Positions 3,943-11,732 of a DNA stretch of 12,038 nucleotides are shown here, piece after piece. The first letter of the stretch is position 1. The number at the start of each line of letters is the position of its first letter. The stretch is from DAOTZU01 sp034433995. Lineage in GTDB: Bacteria > Chloroflexota > Anaerolineae > UBA1429. Made by a program: the position numbers and the translations under genes. The notes beneath the pieces were generated by a model. The model searched no databases. It was given only the letters and a program-made list of their open reading frames with translations, and was not told the origin of the DNA. The DNA is taken from contig DAOTZU010000157.1 of assembly GCA_034433995.1 (NCBI GenBank), forward strand, positions 1-12,038, given 5' to 3'.

Positions 3943-5808
3943 TTAGCGCCTCAGAAGGGGCAAAAACAGCCACCGTGGAGCCGGCTCCGTCGGCGTGGGC
4001 GTTGGCGGGAGCGTGGGAACCGGGGTGGGCGTTGGGGTGGGCGTGGCCGTCGGCTGTGGGGCCGGCGGGCCATAGACCACCTGGAGCAGCGGGCGCAGAG
4101 CCGGATCGTAATAGTTTGCGCTGGCGAACCAGATGCCCTTGGCGATGCTCTGCGGCCCCTCGATGAGGAGGCCATGATTCTGCTCCGGATGGGCCACCCA
4201 GGCGGCCACCAGATCGGTCACGTCAAAGGCGTACCAGCGCCCCGCCGTGGTGCAGCCCACATGCACCCGATCCACCACTTGGCCCTCGCGATCGGCCCCC
4301 ACCAGCCGCGCCCCGGAGAGCCCCCAAGCGACGCCTTGACGCGCGTTCAGCCAGGTGGCCTCCGTGGCCAGCCAATCCCGCGCCAGGCCATAGACCGCCA
4401 GGTCCACTTCGGTGGCGTTGGTATGGTCGCTGGCGTACAGATGCAACACCGCGTGTTCCACCGTGGCTCCGGCAAAGGGCGGGGTGAGCTCCACCCGCAA
4501 AAGGATCGTGGAGCGCTCGCCCTGATTGCCTCGGAGGTAGAGCTTTTGCTGGTTGACATAATTCGTGCCCGGCGCGCCCTCTTGGATGTGGGTGTCGCTC
4601 CAGCCGTTGAAGCCCGCTACCCCCTGCCGATAGGTGACGGAGAGGGGACCGCGCACCAGGGGGCCCAAGTCTTGCGGCGTGGCCACGGTGCGGTTCACCC
4701 TGGTGTAGGAGCGCGCCACCCAATACTGAAAGACCTCATCCGCCGGCGCCACCCACACCTCGTCGGTGCCGCCGGCCCCATAGGTATGGTACAGATAGGC
4801 CGCCGATTCGCTCACGGCGCACCAATCCTGCTCATAGGTCACCTCGTGGCCGTGCAAGCTCAACCAGGGATGCTGCTGCGGCCGAGCCGTGGCCATCTGG
4901 TGGGCGCGGCCGAAATAGTCCTTTTGGCGCCATTGGCCGATGTCGTAGCGCCCCATGTGGTAGGTTCCCTGGCCCAGGACCAGGGGGCCGTCCACGGGCA
5001 TCATCGGCCCGCCCCAGGCCGAGGTGAGCTGCATCAGGCGCAGGTCTAAAAAGTCGGCGTTCGGATCGATGACCGAGATCCAGAGCGGGTCAATGAAATC
5101 GGAAGTGTAGGGCACGGTGAACACGGTGCAGCGATAACCGTCTAGCCCTATGCGGATGGCCATTTGGCCGCGCCAAGCGTTATCCAGGGTGATGTCGCTG
5201 GGGGCCTGAGAGTGGTAATACGAATGATTAAAGATGCTCCAGCCCGCGGCGATAAGCTCAGCGAGTTCAGCGGGGCCGCAATAACCATATGCCAAAGGAT
5301 CGCGCCCGCCCGTCAGCCATTCGCCGATGACGGCCACGGCGGCGCGATAGCCATAGCGCCGCAGCTCCGGATAGGCGTATTGGTACACCGACAGGCGGCC
5401 GTCGTCGAAGGTCATGCTGTAGGCCCAGAGCTTGTCCTCTTTGAGGGGGGTCACCTCGCAGCCACCGAGGGTGTTGGCCTCCAAGCCGATGCCCCGCAGG
5501 GCCACGATCACCTCGGTGGCGTCGGTGGTGACCCAGGCCAGCCCGGCCGTTGGGTCGTGGCGCACGGGAAGGGGCCGGCCATCGCCCCAGGCCCAAACTT
5601 CGCTGGCGGTGCCCACCTGCAAGCGCAGGGTGAGCTCCCGGTGGGTGACCCAGGCCGGCACGGCGCTGCGGTCTAGTTCGTAGCGCAAAAAGAGGGTGGT
5701 GGGCGAGCCTTCGCCCGGCGCAGCCCGCAGCCCCGGCCCGCCCAGCAGGCCGGCCAGCGCGGCAAGGATGAGTAGAGAGATGGCGATCCGCAGGGCCGGT
5801 GAAGGCAT
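3943..5808 (-). CDS. Exported NodB-like polysaccharide deacetylase with CBM96/DNRLRE-like domain
   Basis: A 621-residue protein: signal peptide (1-30), a beta-rich N-terminal domain (37-112), a NodB-like domain (120-365), a CBM96/DNRLRE-like domain (395-580), a Pro-Thr linker (581-611) and the tail W-L-F-L-P-L-L-R-R. NodB marks are T-F-D-D-G (133-137; Asp135 and Asp136), N-H-S-Y-Y-H (194-199; metal ligands His195 and His199) and L-H-G-H-E (318-322). The usual R-x-P-Y is T-V-P-Y (231-234), lacking the Arg that tunes the catalytic Asp. De-N- or de-O-acetylation of an extracellular glycan is the family role; the substrate is unknown. ATG 5808 follows AGGA with seven bases between, and that AGGA overlaps the stop TAG (5818-5820) of the upstream gene, so translation is probably coupled. 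It is a paralogue of residues 50-593 of the upstream protein, sharing the signature G-A-G-G-T-D-E-V-W-V-A-P-A before its linker. Confidence 0.85.
   Translation of the reverse strand: MPSPALRIAISLLILAALAGLLGGPGLRAAPGEGSPTTLFLRYELDRSAVPAWVTHRELTLRLQVGTASEVWAWGDGRPLPVRHDPTAGLAWVTTDATEVIVALRGIGLEANTLGGCEVTPLKEDKLWAYSMTFDDGRLSVYQYAYPELRRYGYRAAVAVIGEWLTGGRDPLAYGYCGPAELAELIAAGWSIFNHSYYHSQAPSDITLDNAWRGQMAIRIGLDGYRCTVFTVPYTSDFIDPLWISVIDPNADFLDLRLMQLTSAWGGPMMPVDGPLVLGQGTYHMGRYDIGQWRQKDYFGRAHQMATARPQQHPWLSLHGHEVTYEQDWCAVSESAAYLYHTYGAGGTDEVWVAPADEVFQYWVARSYTRVNRTVATPQDLGPLVRGPLSVTYRQGVAGFNGWSDTHIQEGAPGTNYVNQQKLYLRGNQGERSTILLRVELTPPFAGATVEHAVLHLYASDHTNATEVDLAVYGLARDWLATEATWLNARQGVAWGLSGARLVGADREGQVVDRVHVGCTTAGRWYAFDVTDLVAAWVAHPEQNHGLLIEGPQSIAKGIWFASANYYDPALRPLLQVVYGPPAPQPTATPTPTPTPVPTLPPTPTPTEPAPRWLFLPLLRR
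3976..4068 (-). repeat. Pro-Thr linker coding repeat
   Basis: Low-complexity DNA encoding the Pro-Thr linker (residues 581-611) between the CBM96-like domain and the C-terminal tail. The plus strand here, which is the template strand, has five G runs with loops of 4, 1, 4 and 1 bases (4015-4041), a G-quadruplex pattern. Confidence 0.7.
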
Positions 5809-5817
5809 GGTGCTATC

Positions 5818-8800
5818 CTAACGCAGGATCAAAGGTAAGGCCAGCGCCCGCCGGGTGGGCGTGGGCGTGCACGTCGGCGTGGCTGTGGGGGTGGGCGTGG
5901 CCGTGGCTGTGGGGGTGGGGCTGGGCGTCGGCGTGGGGGTCAGCGCCGCCAAGCTTACCACCTGCAACCCTTCGCGGCCATCGGCCACATAGGCATAGCC
6001 CCCGGCCGCGCTCACCCCAAAGGCCCGGCCGGGCGTATCGCAATAACCCACGGCGCGCATGTGAGCCGGGTCGTTGGCATCCAGCACCACCAGGCCACCC
6101 GCGTCGTCGGCGACGAACACCGTCCGCCCCACCACATCAATCTTTTGGGCGAAATGGGTGGTGAAACTGCCCAGGTACACCGGCCGGCGCGGATCGCTCA
6201 GGTCATAGACCGTCACGCCGCCGTGTTCCGCCGCCACATACAGGCGGCCGTCCTCCACCTGCACATCCACCACCCGTCCGGGGGGCTGCACGGCGGGATC
6301 CGCCAGCCGCGTGGGGTTCTGGGGCTTGGAGACATCAAAGATATGCAGACCGGAGCTGGCGGCGAAATATACCACCGTCCCCTCGCACCACACCCCTTCG
6401 CCGAAGGAACTTCCCGCCCCGGCGGCGCCCAAAAGTCTGGGGGAGCGGGGATCGCTGATATCCACCACCTGCAGGCCGTAACGTTCGTCGGCGATATACA
6501 GGCGCTCGCCCACCGCGTGGAGCCCCTTGGCGATGGGCGCCAGAGGGTCGCACCAGAGGAAATTCCCCAGCACAGCCAAGGACGGCGGATGGGCCAGATC
6601 CAGGAGATCCACGCCGTTCCCCTTTTTGGCCACAAGGGCCAGATCGCCCACCAGCCAGATCTCATCGGGGTCCCGGGCGATCCCCTCCGCCGCGCCGACC
6701 AAGCGGGGGGCGGTGGGCTGGCTGATATCCAAACGGTAGACATACGGCGTATTGGGGGCCGCATAGTTATAGGGGGCCACCAATAGATAGGCCTCCGTTC
6801 CCCGCAGCCGCACATCCCTGGCCCCCTCATCTTGGTAGGTCGTGGTGGGGATGCTCACAGGGAAACGCCCCACAATGGGCAAGGCGCGCGCTCCCTCGTA
6901 GGGGTTCAGGGCGGCACGGGCCGGCGCGCCGCCGGCGGCGCCGTGCGTAGCCAGGATCACGGGAAGGTACGCCTTCTGCTCTGCGTGGATCACCAGGGTG
7001 GCCCCGGCGGTGCGCTCCAAGAGATCGCATCCGCCGGCCGCCACGCGGTTGGGCCGCCCGGCCTCGCGGCTGAAGCGGAGGGGCGTCCCGGCCGCGGAGG
7101 TCGCCCGGCGGGGCAAGAAGGTGAGCCGCAACAGGGACAAGGTGCCTGAAACAGGGGCGCTCACGCTGCGCGCCACATAGTGCATATAACCCTGCTCCTG
7201 GTTCAGCGCGTTGCCCGGCAAGAGATCGGGCAAGGCGCCGGTTGTCTCTACACTCTCCAGGGTCACATCCTGGGGATCGAACTCGAGCCACAATTCGACG
7301 CCCTGTGCCGCGTTGCCGCCGGTGGAGAGCATGACCTCTGCCACGACTCTTTGTCCTAAAGATGTGCTGATCTGTGCGGGGGCCACCCACAGCCGCGCCG
7401 TGGGCGTGGGCGGATCGGCGGGTTGCTCGGGGTCGGTCTCTTGCAGCCTGGCGCCGTAGAGGCCATAGTTCTTGCTGAGGAGGGAGAGATCCAGGAGATC
7501 TATGCTGCCGTCTTGGTTGAGGTCGGCCGCCGGGTCATAGTCCGCGGCACCGGTCTGGGCGCCAAAGGCTTGGCGCAACGCATAGAGATCGCGGAAGCTG
7601 ATGTGGCCATCCCTCTGCACATCCCCCGCCGGCAAAGGTCCCAGGGTGAGGATGTTGAGTCCGGAGCGGAGCTGCACACCCCGGCGCACACAGGGCAGGG
7701 TGTTTGGGCCGACGACGGTCAGATCATAAACCCCCGGCGCCAGCCCCTCCAAGACAAACTCGCCTTGCGCGCCGGTGGTCAGCCGGCGGGTCCACACGGC
7801 TGCCCCGTCCTCCGGACGCGCAAGGGTGAGGGTGATGGGGCTGGACCACGCCGGCGCTGGCGGGTTGGGCCGCCCCTCCAGGAGCACCCGGCCGGCCAGG
7901 AGAGCATCTCCCGGCGGGAGAGGCTCTGCCTCGGTAAGGGGCAGGGTGTAGGTGATGATCAACTTGGGACGCAAGGACGGATTGCCGTAATCCGAGCTGG
8001 CCAAGCTCAAAGCCTTGGAGGTGCCGCCGGCCCCCGCCAGGAGGAGGCCATGATTGCGCTCCGGATGGGCCACCCATGCTTGCACTGCCTGGGGGATCTC
8101 CAGGCGATACCACCGGTCGATCCCCTGCACCAGCCCCCGCAGGCCGCTGTGCTCCGCAGCGCGGTCTATGCCCACCGCCCCAGCCCCGGCGGCCCCCCAA
8201 GGATCGGCGGCCCCGGCCTGGAGCCAGTTAGCGCGGGCCTCGTCCCAGGGGCGCAACAGCGGATACGCGGCGAGGCACATGGTGTTGGCGTTGCTTTCGG
8301 CCAGGCCATAGAATTGCAGCGTTGCCCCCAGAATGATGGCCCGGGTGGGCACGTCCCTCATGTCGAAGCGAATCAAGCTGGAGATGCCGTCCAGCGTGCG
8401 CACCTTCAAATCCGGCGCTAAACGATAGTTGCTGTTGGGGTTGAGGGCGTCTAGGTAAGTATCTTGCACCGCCGTGTAGCCGCCCAGGCCGCGCTGCAGC
8501 ACAACGGTCCGCGGCGTCGGCGTGGGCGTCGGGGTGGGCGGGGTCAGGCCGGCCGGCGGGCGGCCGACGAGGGCGCGCCCTATCTCGGTGATGCTCACGC
8601 TATCGCGAACGACAAGGTATTGGAAAACCTCCGGGGCCGGGGCCACCCACACCTCATCCGTCCCGCCGGCGCCATAGGTGCGATAGAGGATATCCGGCGC
8701 CGTCTCTACGCAATCGCAGGCTTCCACCACATCGTGGGTATGGAGGCTCAGCCAGAGGTGTTTCCCTGGGTTGGCCTCCACCCATTGGTGGGCCATGTCG

Positions 8801-9720
8801 AACTGGGAGCCATCCTGCAAAAGCTGGGTGCGCCCGATGTTGTAGGGGACGCCCTCCACCACCCGAAAAACGCCCGGATCCACCTCCCTGCCCTCCCAGC
8901 CGCCCGTCTGCGCCAAGCGGATGCCCAGCTCGCCGCCCCGGGCCTGGAGGATGGGGATGAAATCGGGATCCACATAGGGGCTGGTGAACATGATGGGCAC
9001 ATACCCCGGCACGGCGGCCATGATGGCCTCGTTGGCGGCCCGCAGATTGTTCACCACCGCCGCCTCGCCGCCGATCTCGGCGGCGTATTGATGGGTATAG
9101 GTATGGTTGGAAAGGTGCCAACCATCGGCGACCACCTTGCGCAGCTCGGCGGCACTGGCATAGATCTTACCATCCTTCACCTGGCCGATGCGCGCGCCGA
9201 TGACGGCGATGCTGGCCTTGTAGCCATAGCGATCCAACAGCGCCTTGGCGATGGTGGTCTGGCTGAGGTAGCCATCGTCCAGGGTCAGGCTCAGCGCCCA
9301 CCGCTTATCCTCGCGCAGCGTGGCCACCGAGACCCGGCCGATCTCTTCCGCCGGCCGTGTGGGGCCCGTGACCACCACCTCCACCCGCTCGGCGGCGGTG
9401 GTGATGAGGGCCCGCTCCCCGTCGTACGTGCAGGGGATAAGCGCTCCATCCCCCAGGGCTACCACGTCAAAGGCCGGCCCCACCTGGACGATGAGGGTCA
9501 CTTCGCGGGAGGTGACCCACGAAGGCACGCGGCTGCGATCTATCCGGTAAACCAAATGCACTTCATGGAGGCGGACCGGCTCCTGCGCACGGACGACACG
9601 GGCCACGAGGCCCAGAGCGATGCACAGCCAAATCCAACACACCGCCCGCCAAAGGCGCTTACGGGGAAAGGTTGCTTTTGCTGGCCAAGACTCTTTTGCG
9701 CAATACAATGATGGCTCCAT
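5818..9720 (-). CDS. Giant exported NodB / CBM96-like / dockerin / cohesin-like / LVIVD-propeller protein
   Basis: A 1300-residue protein. In order: signal sequence (about 20-45), beta-rich domain (53-120), NodB-like domain (130-372; T-L-D-D-G 146-150, N-H-T-Y-T-H 205-210, L-H-T-H-D 326-330, and T-S-P-Y 246-249 in place of R-x-P-Y), Pro-Thr linker (391-403), CBM96/DNRLRE-like domain (404-593), a carboxypeptidase-regulatory-like beta domain (604-697), a dockerin (698-756; D-V-Q-R-D-G and D-L-N-Q-D-G loops), a cohesin-like domain (774-912), the motif A-Y-L-P-V-I-L (917-923), a seven-bladed LVIVD-type propeller (946-1260), a Pro-Thr linker (1261-1289) and the tail L-A-L-P-L-I-L-R. Its likely job is a cell-surface scaffold that also modifies glycans. 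The start ATG 9720 is nine bases after the upstream stop and lacks a Shine-Dalgarno sequence, so reinitiation or a start a few codons downstream is possible. Domain boundaries are by eye; the cohesin call is the least certain. Confidence 0.86.
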   Translation of the reverse strand: MEPSLYCAKESWPAKATFPRKRLWRAVCWIWLCIALGLVARVVRAQEPVRLHEVHLVYRIDRSRVPSWVTSREVTLIVQVGPAFDVVALGDGALIPCTYDGERALITTAAERVEVVVTGPTRPAEEIGRVSVATLREDKRWALSLTLDDGYLSQTTIAKALLDRYGYKASIAVIGARIGQVKDGKIYASAAELRKVVADGWHLSNHTYTHQYAAEIGGEAAVVNNLRAANEAIMAAVPGYVPIMFTSPYVDPDFIPILQARGGELGIRLAQTGGWEGREVDPGVFRVVEGVPYNIGRTQLLQDGSQFDMAHQWVEANPGKHLWLSLHTHDVVEACDCVETAPDILYRTYGAGGTDEVWVAPAPEVFQYLVVRDSVSITEIGRALVGRPPAGLTPPTPTPTPTPRTVVLQRGLGGYTAVQDTYLDALNPNSNYRLAPDLKVRTLDGISSLIRFDMRDVPTRAIILGATLQFYGLAESNANTMCLAAYPLLRPWDEARANWLQAGAADPWGAAGAGAVGIDRAAEHSGLRGLVQGIDRWYRLEIPQAVQAWVAHPERNHGLLLAGAGGTSKALSLASSDYGNPSLRPKLIITYTLPLTEAEPLPPGDALLAGRVLLEGRPNPPAPAWSSPITLTLARPEDGAAVWTRRLTTGAQGEFVLEGLAPGVYDLTVVGPNTLPCVRRGVQLRSGLNILTLGPLPAGDVQRDGHISFRDLYALRQAFGAQTGAADYDPAADLNQDGSIDLLDLSLLSKNYGLYGARLQETDPEQPADPPTPTARLWVAPAQISTSLGQRVVAEVMLSTGGNAAQGVELWLEFDPQDVTLESVETTGALPDLLPGNALNQEQGYMHYVARSVSAPVSGTLSLLRLTFLPRRATSAAGTPLRFSREAGRPNRVAAGGCDLLERTAGATLVIHAEQKAYLPVILATHGAAGGAPARAALNPYEGARALPIVGRFPVSIPTTTYQDEGARDVRLRGTEAYLLVAPYNYAAPNTPYVYRLDISQPTAPRLVGAAEGIARDPDEIWLVGDLALVAKKGNGVDLLDLAHPPSLAVLGNFLWCDPLAPIAKGLHAVGERLYIADERYGLQVVDISDPRSPRLLGAAGAGSSFGEGVWCEGTVVYFAASSGLHIFDVSKPQNPTRLADPAVQPPGRVVDVQVEDGRLYVAAEHGGVTVYDLSDPRRPVYLGSFTTHFAQKIDVVGRTVFVADDAGGLVVLDANDPAHMRAVGYCDTPGRAFGVSAAGGYAYVADGREGLQVVSLAALTPTPTPSPTPTATATPTPTATPTCTPTPTRRALALPLILR
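5854..5940 (-). repeat. Pro-Thr linker coding repeat
   Basis: Low-complexity DNA encoding residues 1261-1289, a 29-residue Pro-Thr-Ala stretch before the last eleven residues of the giant protein. The plus strand is rich in GGG runs. Confidence 0.7.
8512..8550 (-). repeat. Short Pro-Thr linker coding repeat
   Basis: Encodes residues 391-403, five Thr-Pro pairs that separate the NodB-like from the CBM96-like domain of the giant protein. Confidence 0.65.
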
Positions 9721-9729
9721 GGCGAAAGC

Positions 9730-11676
9730 TTAGTGGCCGCTGACCTCGATGGGACCCATCCGGCCATAGTTTGAGGCCAACAAGGAGAGATCCATGAGGT
9801 TGACGCGACCATCGTCGTTGAAATCAGCCCGGGCGTCGAAACCGCTATCGCCCACAGCAGTGCCGTAGGCGCTGGCCAGAAGGGATAGATCCGCAAGCCT
9901 GACGGCATTATCCCCGTTGGCGTCTCCTTCCAACAAGGTGCCCATCTGGATCGGCGGCACCCCCGCGCCCAAAATGGCGTTGCGCAGGAGGTTCACCAAG
10001 CTGGTGCGGCCGCGGACGCGGATATCGTAATACCCCTGTGGCACGGCCGCGATGGAGACCTGCCCCTGGGCATCGCACGTGACGTTGTAGCGTTGGAGCA
10101 CCTCGCCTTGGGGGGCGGTCAGCTCCACGGTCAAAGGCACCTGCCAGCGGGGGGAGGGCGGAACGCCCCGTCCTTGCAGGTTCACCTGCAAGGTGAGGGT
10201 CATGGTCTGGCTGGGATCGGGCGTGGGGAGCGGGGTGGGCGTTGGCGTGGGCGTGGGGGTGGGCCGGCCATCGTCCCAGTTGTAATCCACCCGCACCGTG
10301 CCCGCGGGCGCCTCGGAGAGGTTGGGGTTGAGCACCAATAGCCCTTGGTCGTGGCCCGCGGCAAAGACCAACGGGCCACGGGGAAACACGCCAAAGATGC
10401 GCCCGGAGGAGGTGTAACGCTTGAGCAACACCGGCGCGGCGGGGTTGCGCAGGTCAAACACCTCTACATAACCGGGAAGGCCGCGTTCCGCCACATAGGC
10501 GCAGCCGTTGACCAGGCGCACGTCGTAGGCCTCGCCGGCGGTGGGCACCACCGTCACCTGGACAGGCGCGGCGGGGTTGCGCACATCCACCACCCGCAGC
10601 CCGCCCAACCCCTCGGTCACATAGGCGTAACCATCGGCCACCTGCACATCGTAGGAATAGACCAACGGGGGCAGGGAACCCACCAACATGGGTCTGGCGG
10701 GGTTCAGGATATCAAAGATCTGGAAACCGGTGCCCCCGCCGGTGACATAGGCATAGCGCCCCTCCACCCACACCGATTCGCCAAAGCCAATGGGACAGGC
10801 GCCCAACTTGGCGGGACGGCGCGGGTCGGTGACGTCATAGATCACCACACCGAATTTCTCATCGGCCACATAGACGCGGTTGCCCACCTTGCACAGGTGC
10901 AAGGCCAGATCGTCCTCGGTGGGGCTGGCCTTGATGGAGCCAATCTCCACCGGCGCGGTGGGCGTGCTCAGGTCAAAGATGCGCAACCCGCCGGACTTCA
11001 TGGTGAGATAAGCGTAGGCGCCATCAATGAGGATATCCATGCCATTGCCGATGACGCCGACATGGGCCTTCCAGACAGGGTGGGCCGGGTCGGTGATGTC
11101 GATCACGTCCAGGTCGCGCGCCCAATCTATGGTATAGGCATAGTTCCCGGCCACGGCCACGCTCAGTTGGGCCAGCGTCCCCGCCGGTTTCCAGCTCCCC
11201 AGGAGATAGGGCGCGCCGCCGGGGTAGAATTTGAAGCGACCGAGGCCCGGGTCTATGGCCACATGGCCTTGGGGCACGGCGATAGATGGCCAGCCGGCGG
11301 CATCGGAGAGGTCCAACCCCAGGGGCACTTTGGGACCGGCAAATCCGCGATAGCTGTTCGCGGTCACGTCGGTCCCGTCCACGGTGATCCGCATGCCGTC
11401 CGCCGTGCCGTAAAGGGAAGGAACTTCGGCGAGGTTGATGGGGGAGCCGTCGCGCCGCAAAAGGCGCCGCCCAGAATTATCCGCTGCGAAGGTGAAAGTG
11501 GCGGGATCGGCATCGGCGGCGTCGCCGGCGGGCTCGTCGTGCAGCGAGATCACCATGCCGCCGGAGGCTGGCGCCATCGAGGGCGCGGGCGCGAGGATCG
11601 CCCCCGTCACGCGGGCGGCGTGGACCGCGGCCAGGGTGAGGAACAAGATCAATCCCAACAGGTAACGACGTGGCAT
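9730..11676 (-). CDS. Exported LVIVD-type propeller protein with C-terminal dockerin
   Basis: First gene of the operon, 648 residues. A signal peptide (1-20, ending A-V-H-A) is followed by an N-terminal region of unknown fold (about 30-160) containing V-A-I-D-P-G-L-G-R-F-K-F (139-150). Residues 166-450 hold seven repeats of the LVIVD type, each with a Y-A-Y-V/V-Y-V-A strand and D-(I/V/L)-x-(D/N)-P-x-x-P, which would close as a seven-bladed propeller. Then come a Pro-Thr linker (471-487), a carboxypeptidase-regulatory-like beta domain (490-583) and a type I dockerin (584-640) with two intact calcium loops, D-A-N-G-D-N and D-F-N-D-D-G, each with Asp at position 12. The dockerin should dock on a cohesin; a cohesin-like domain is encoded by the next gene. 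ATG 11676 has GAGGA ten bases upstream; the frame is open to a TTG at 11742, but that lies upstream of the promoter's -10 box. Confidence 0.87.
   Translation of the reverse strand: MPRRYLLGLILFLTLAAVHAARVTGAILAPAPSMAPASGGMVISLHDEPAGDAADADPATFTFAADNSGRRLLRRDGSPINLAEVPSLYGTADGMRITVDGTDVTANSYRGFAGPKVPLGLDLSDAAGWPSIAVPQGHVAIDPGLGRFKFYPGGAPYLLGSWKPAGTLAQLSVAVAGNYAYTIDWARDLDVIDITDPAHPVWKAHVGVIGNGMDILIDGAYAYLTMKSGGLRIFDLSTPTAPVEIGSIKASPTEDDLALHLCKVGNRVYVADEKFGVVIYDVTDPRRPAKLGACPIGFGESVWVEGRYAYVTGGGTGFQIFDILNPARPMLVGSLPPLVYSYDVQVADGYAYVTEGLGGLRVVDVRNPAAPVQVTVVPTAGEAYDVRLVNGCAYVAERGLPGYVEVFDLRNPAAPVLLKRYTSSGRIFGVFPRGPLVFAAGHDQGLLVLNPNLSEAPAGTVRVDYNWDDGRPTPTPTPTPTPLPTPDPSQTMTLTLQVNLQGRGVPPSPRWQVPLTVELTAPQGEVLQRYNVTCDAQGQVSIAAVPQGYYDIRVRGRTSLVNLLRNAILGAGVPPIQMGTLLEGDANGDNAVRLADLSLLASAYGTAVGDSGFDARADFNDDGRVNLMDLSLLASNYGRMGPIEVSGH
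10216..10266 (-). repeat. Pro-Thr linker coding repeat
   Basis: Encodes residues 471-487 between the propeller and the beta-dockerin module. The plus strand has five G runs between 10213 and 10239 with loops of 3, 3, 3 and 1 bases, a good G-quadruplex pattern on the template strand. Confidence 0.7.
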
Positions 11677-11715
11677 CGGGTGCCATTCCTCGCGAAAGCT
11701 AGGCTTGGGCGCCGG

Positions 11716-11725
11716 GCGCATGCGC
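11716..11725. promoter_or_regulatory. Palindrome at the predicted operon transcription start
   Basis: GCGCATGCGC is a perfect 10-bp palindrome beginning about eight bases after the -10 box of the operon promoter, at the predicted +1. It is a candidate operator, but a short GC-rich palindrome can arise by chance. Confidence 0.3.
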
Positions 11726-11732
11726 TGCGGCC

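Noticed and set aside
8464..9711. Plus-strand open frame of 415 codons opposite the giant gene
   Set aside because: Antisense shadow of the NodB-like and CBM96-like coding region, with no domain, promoter or ribosome binding site.
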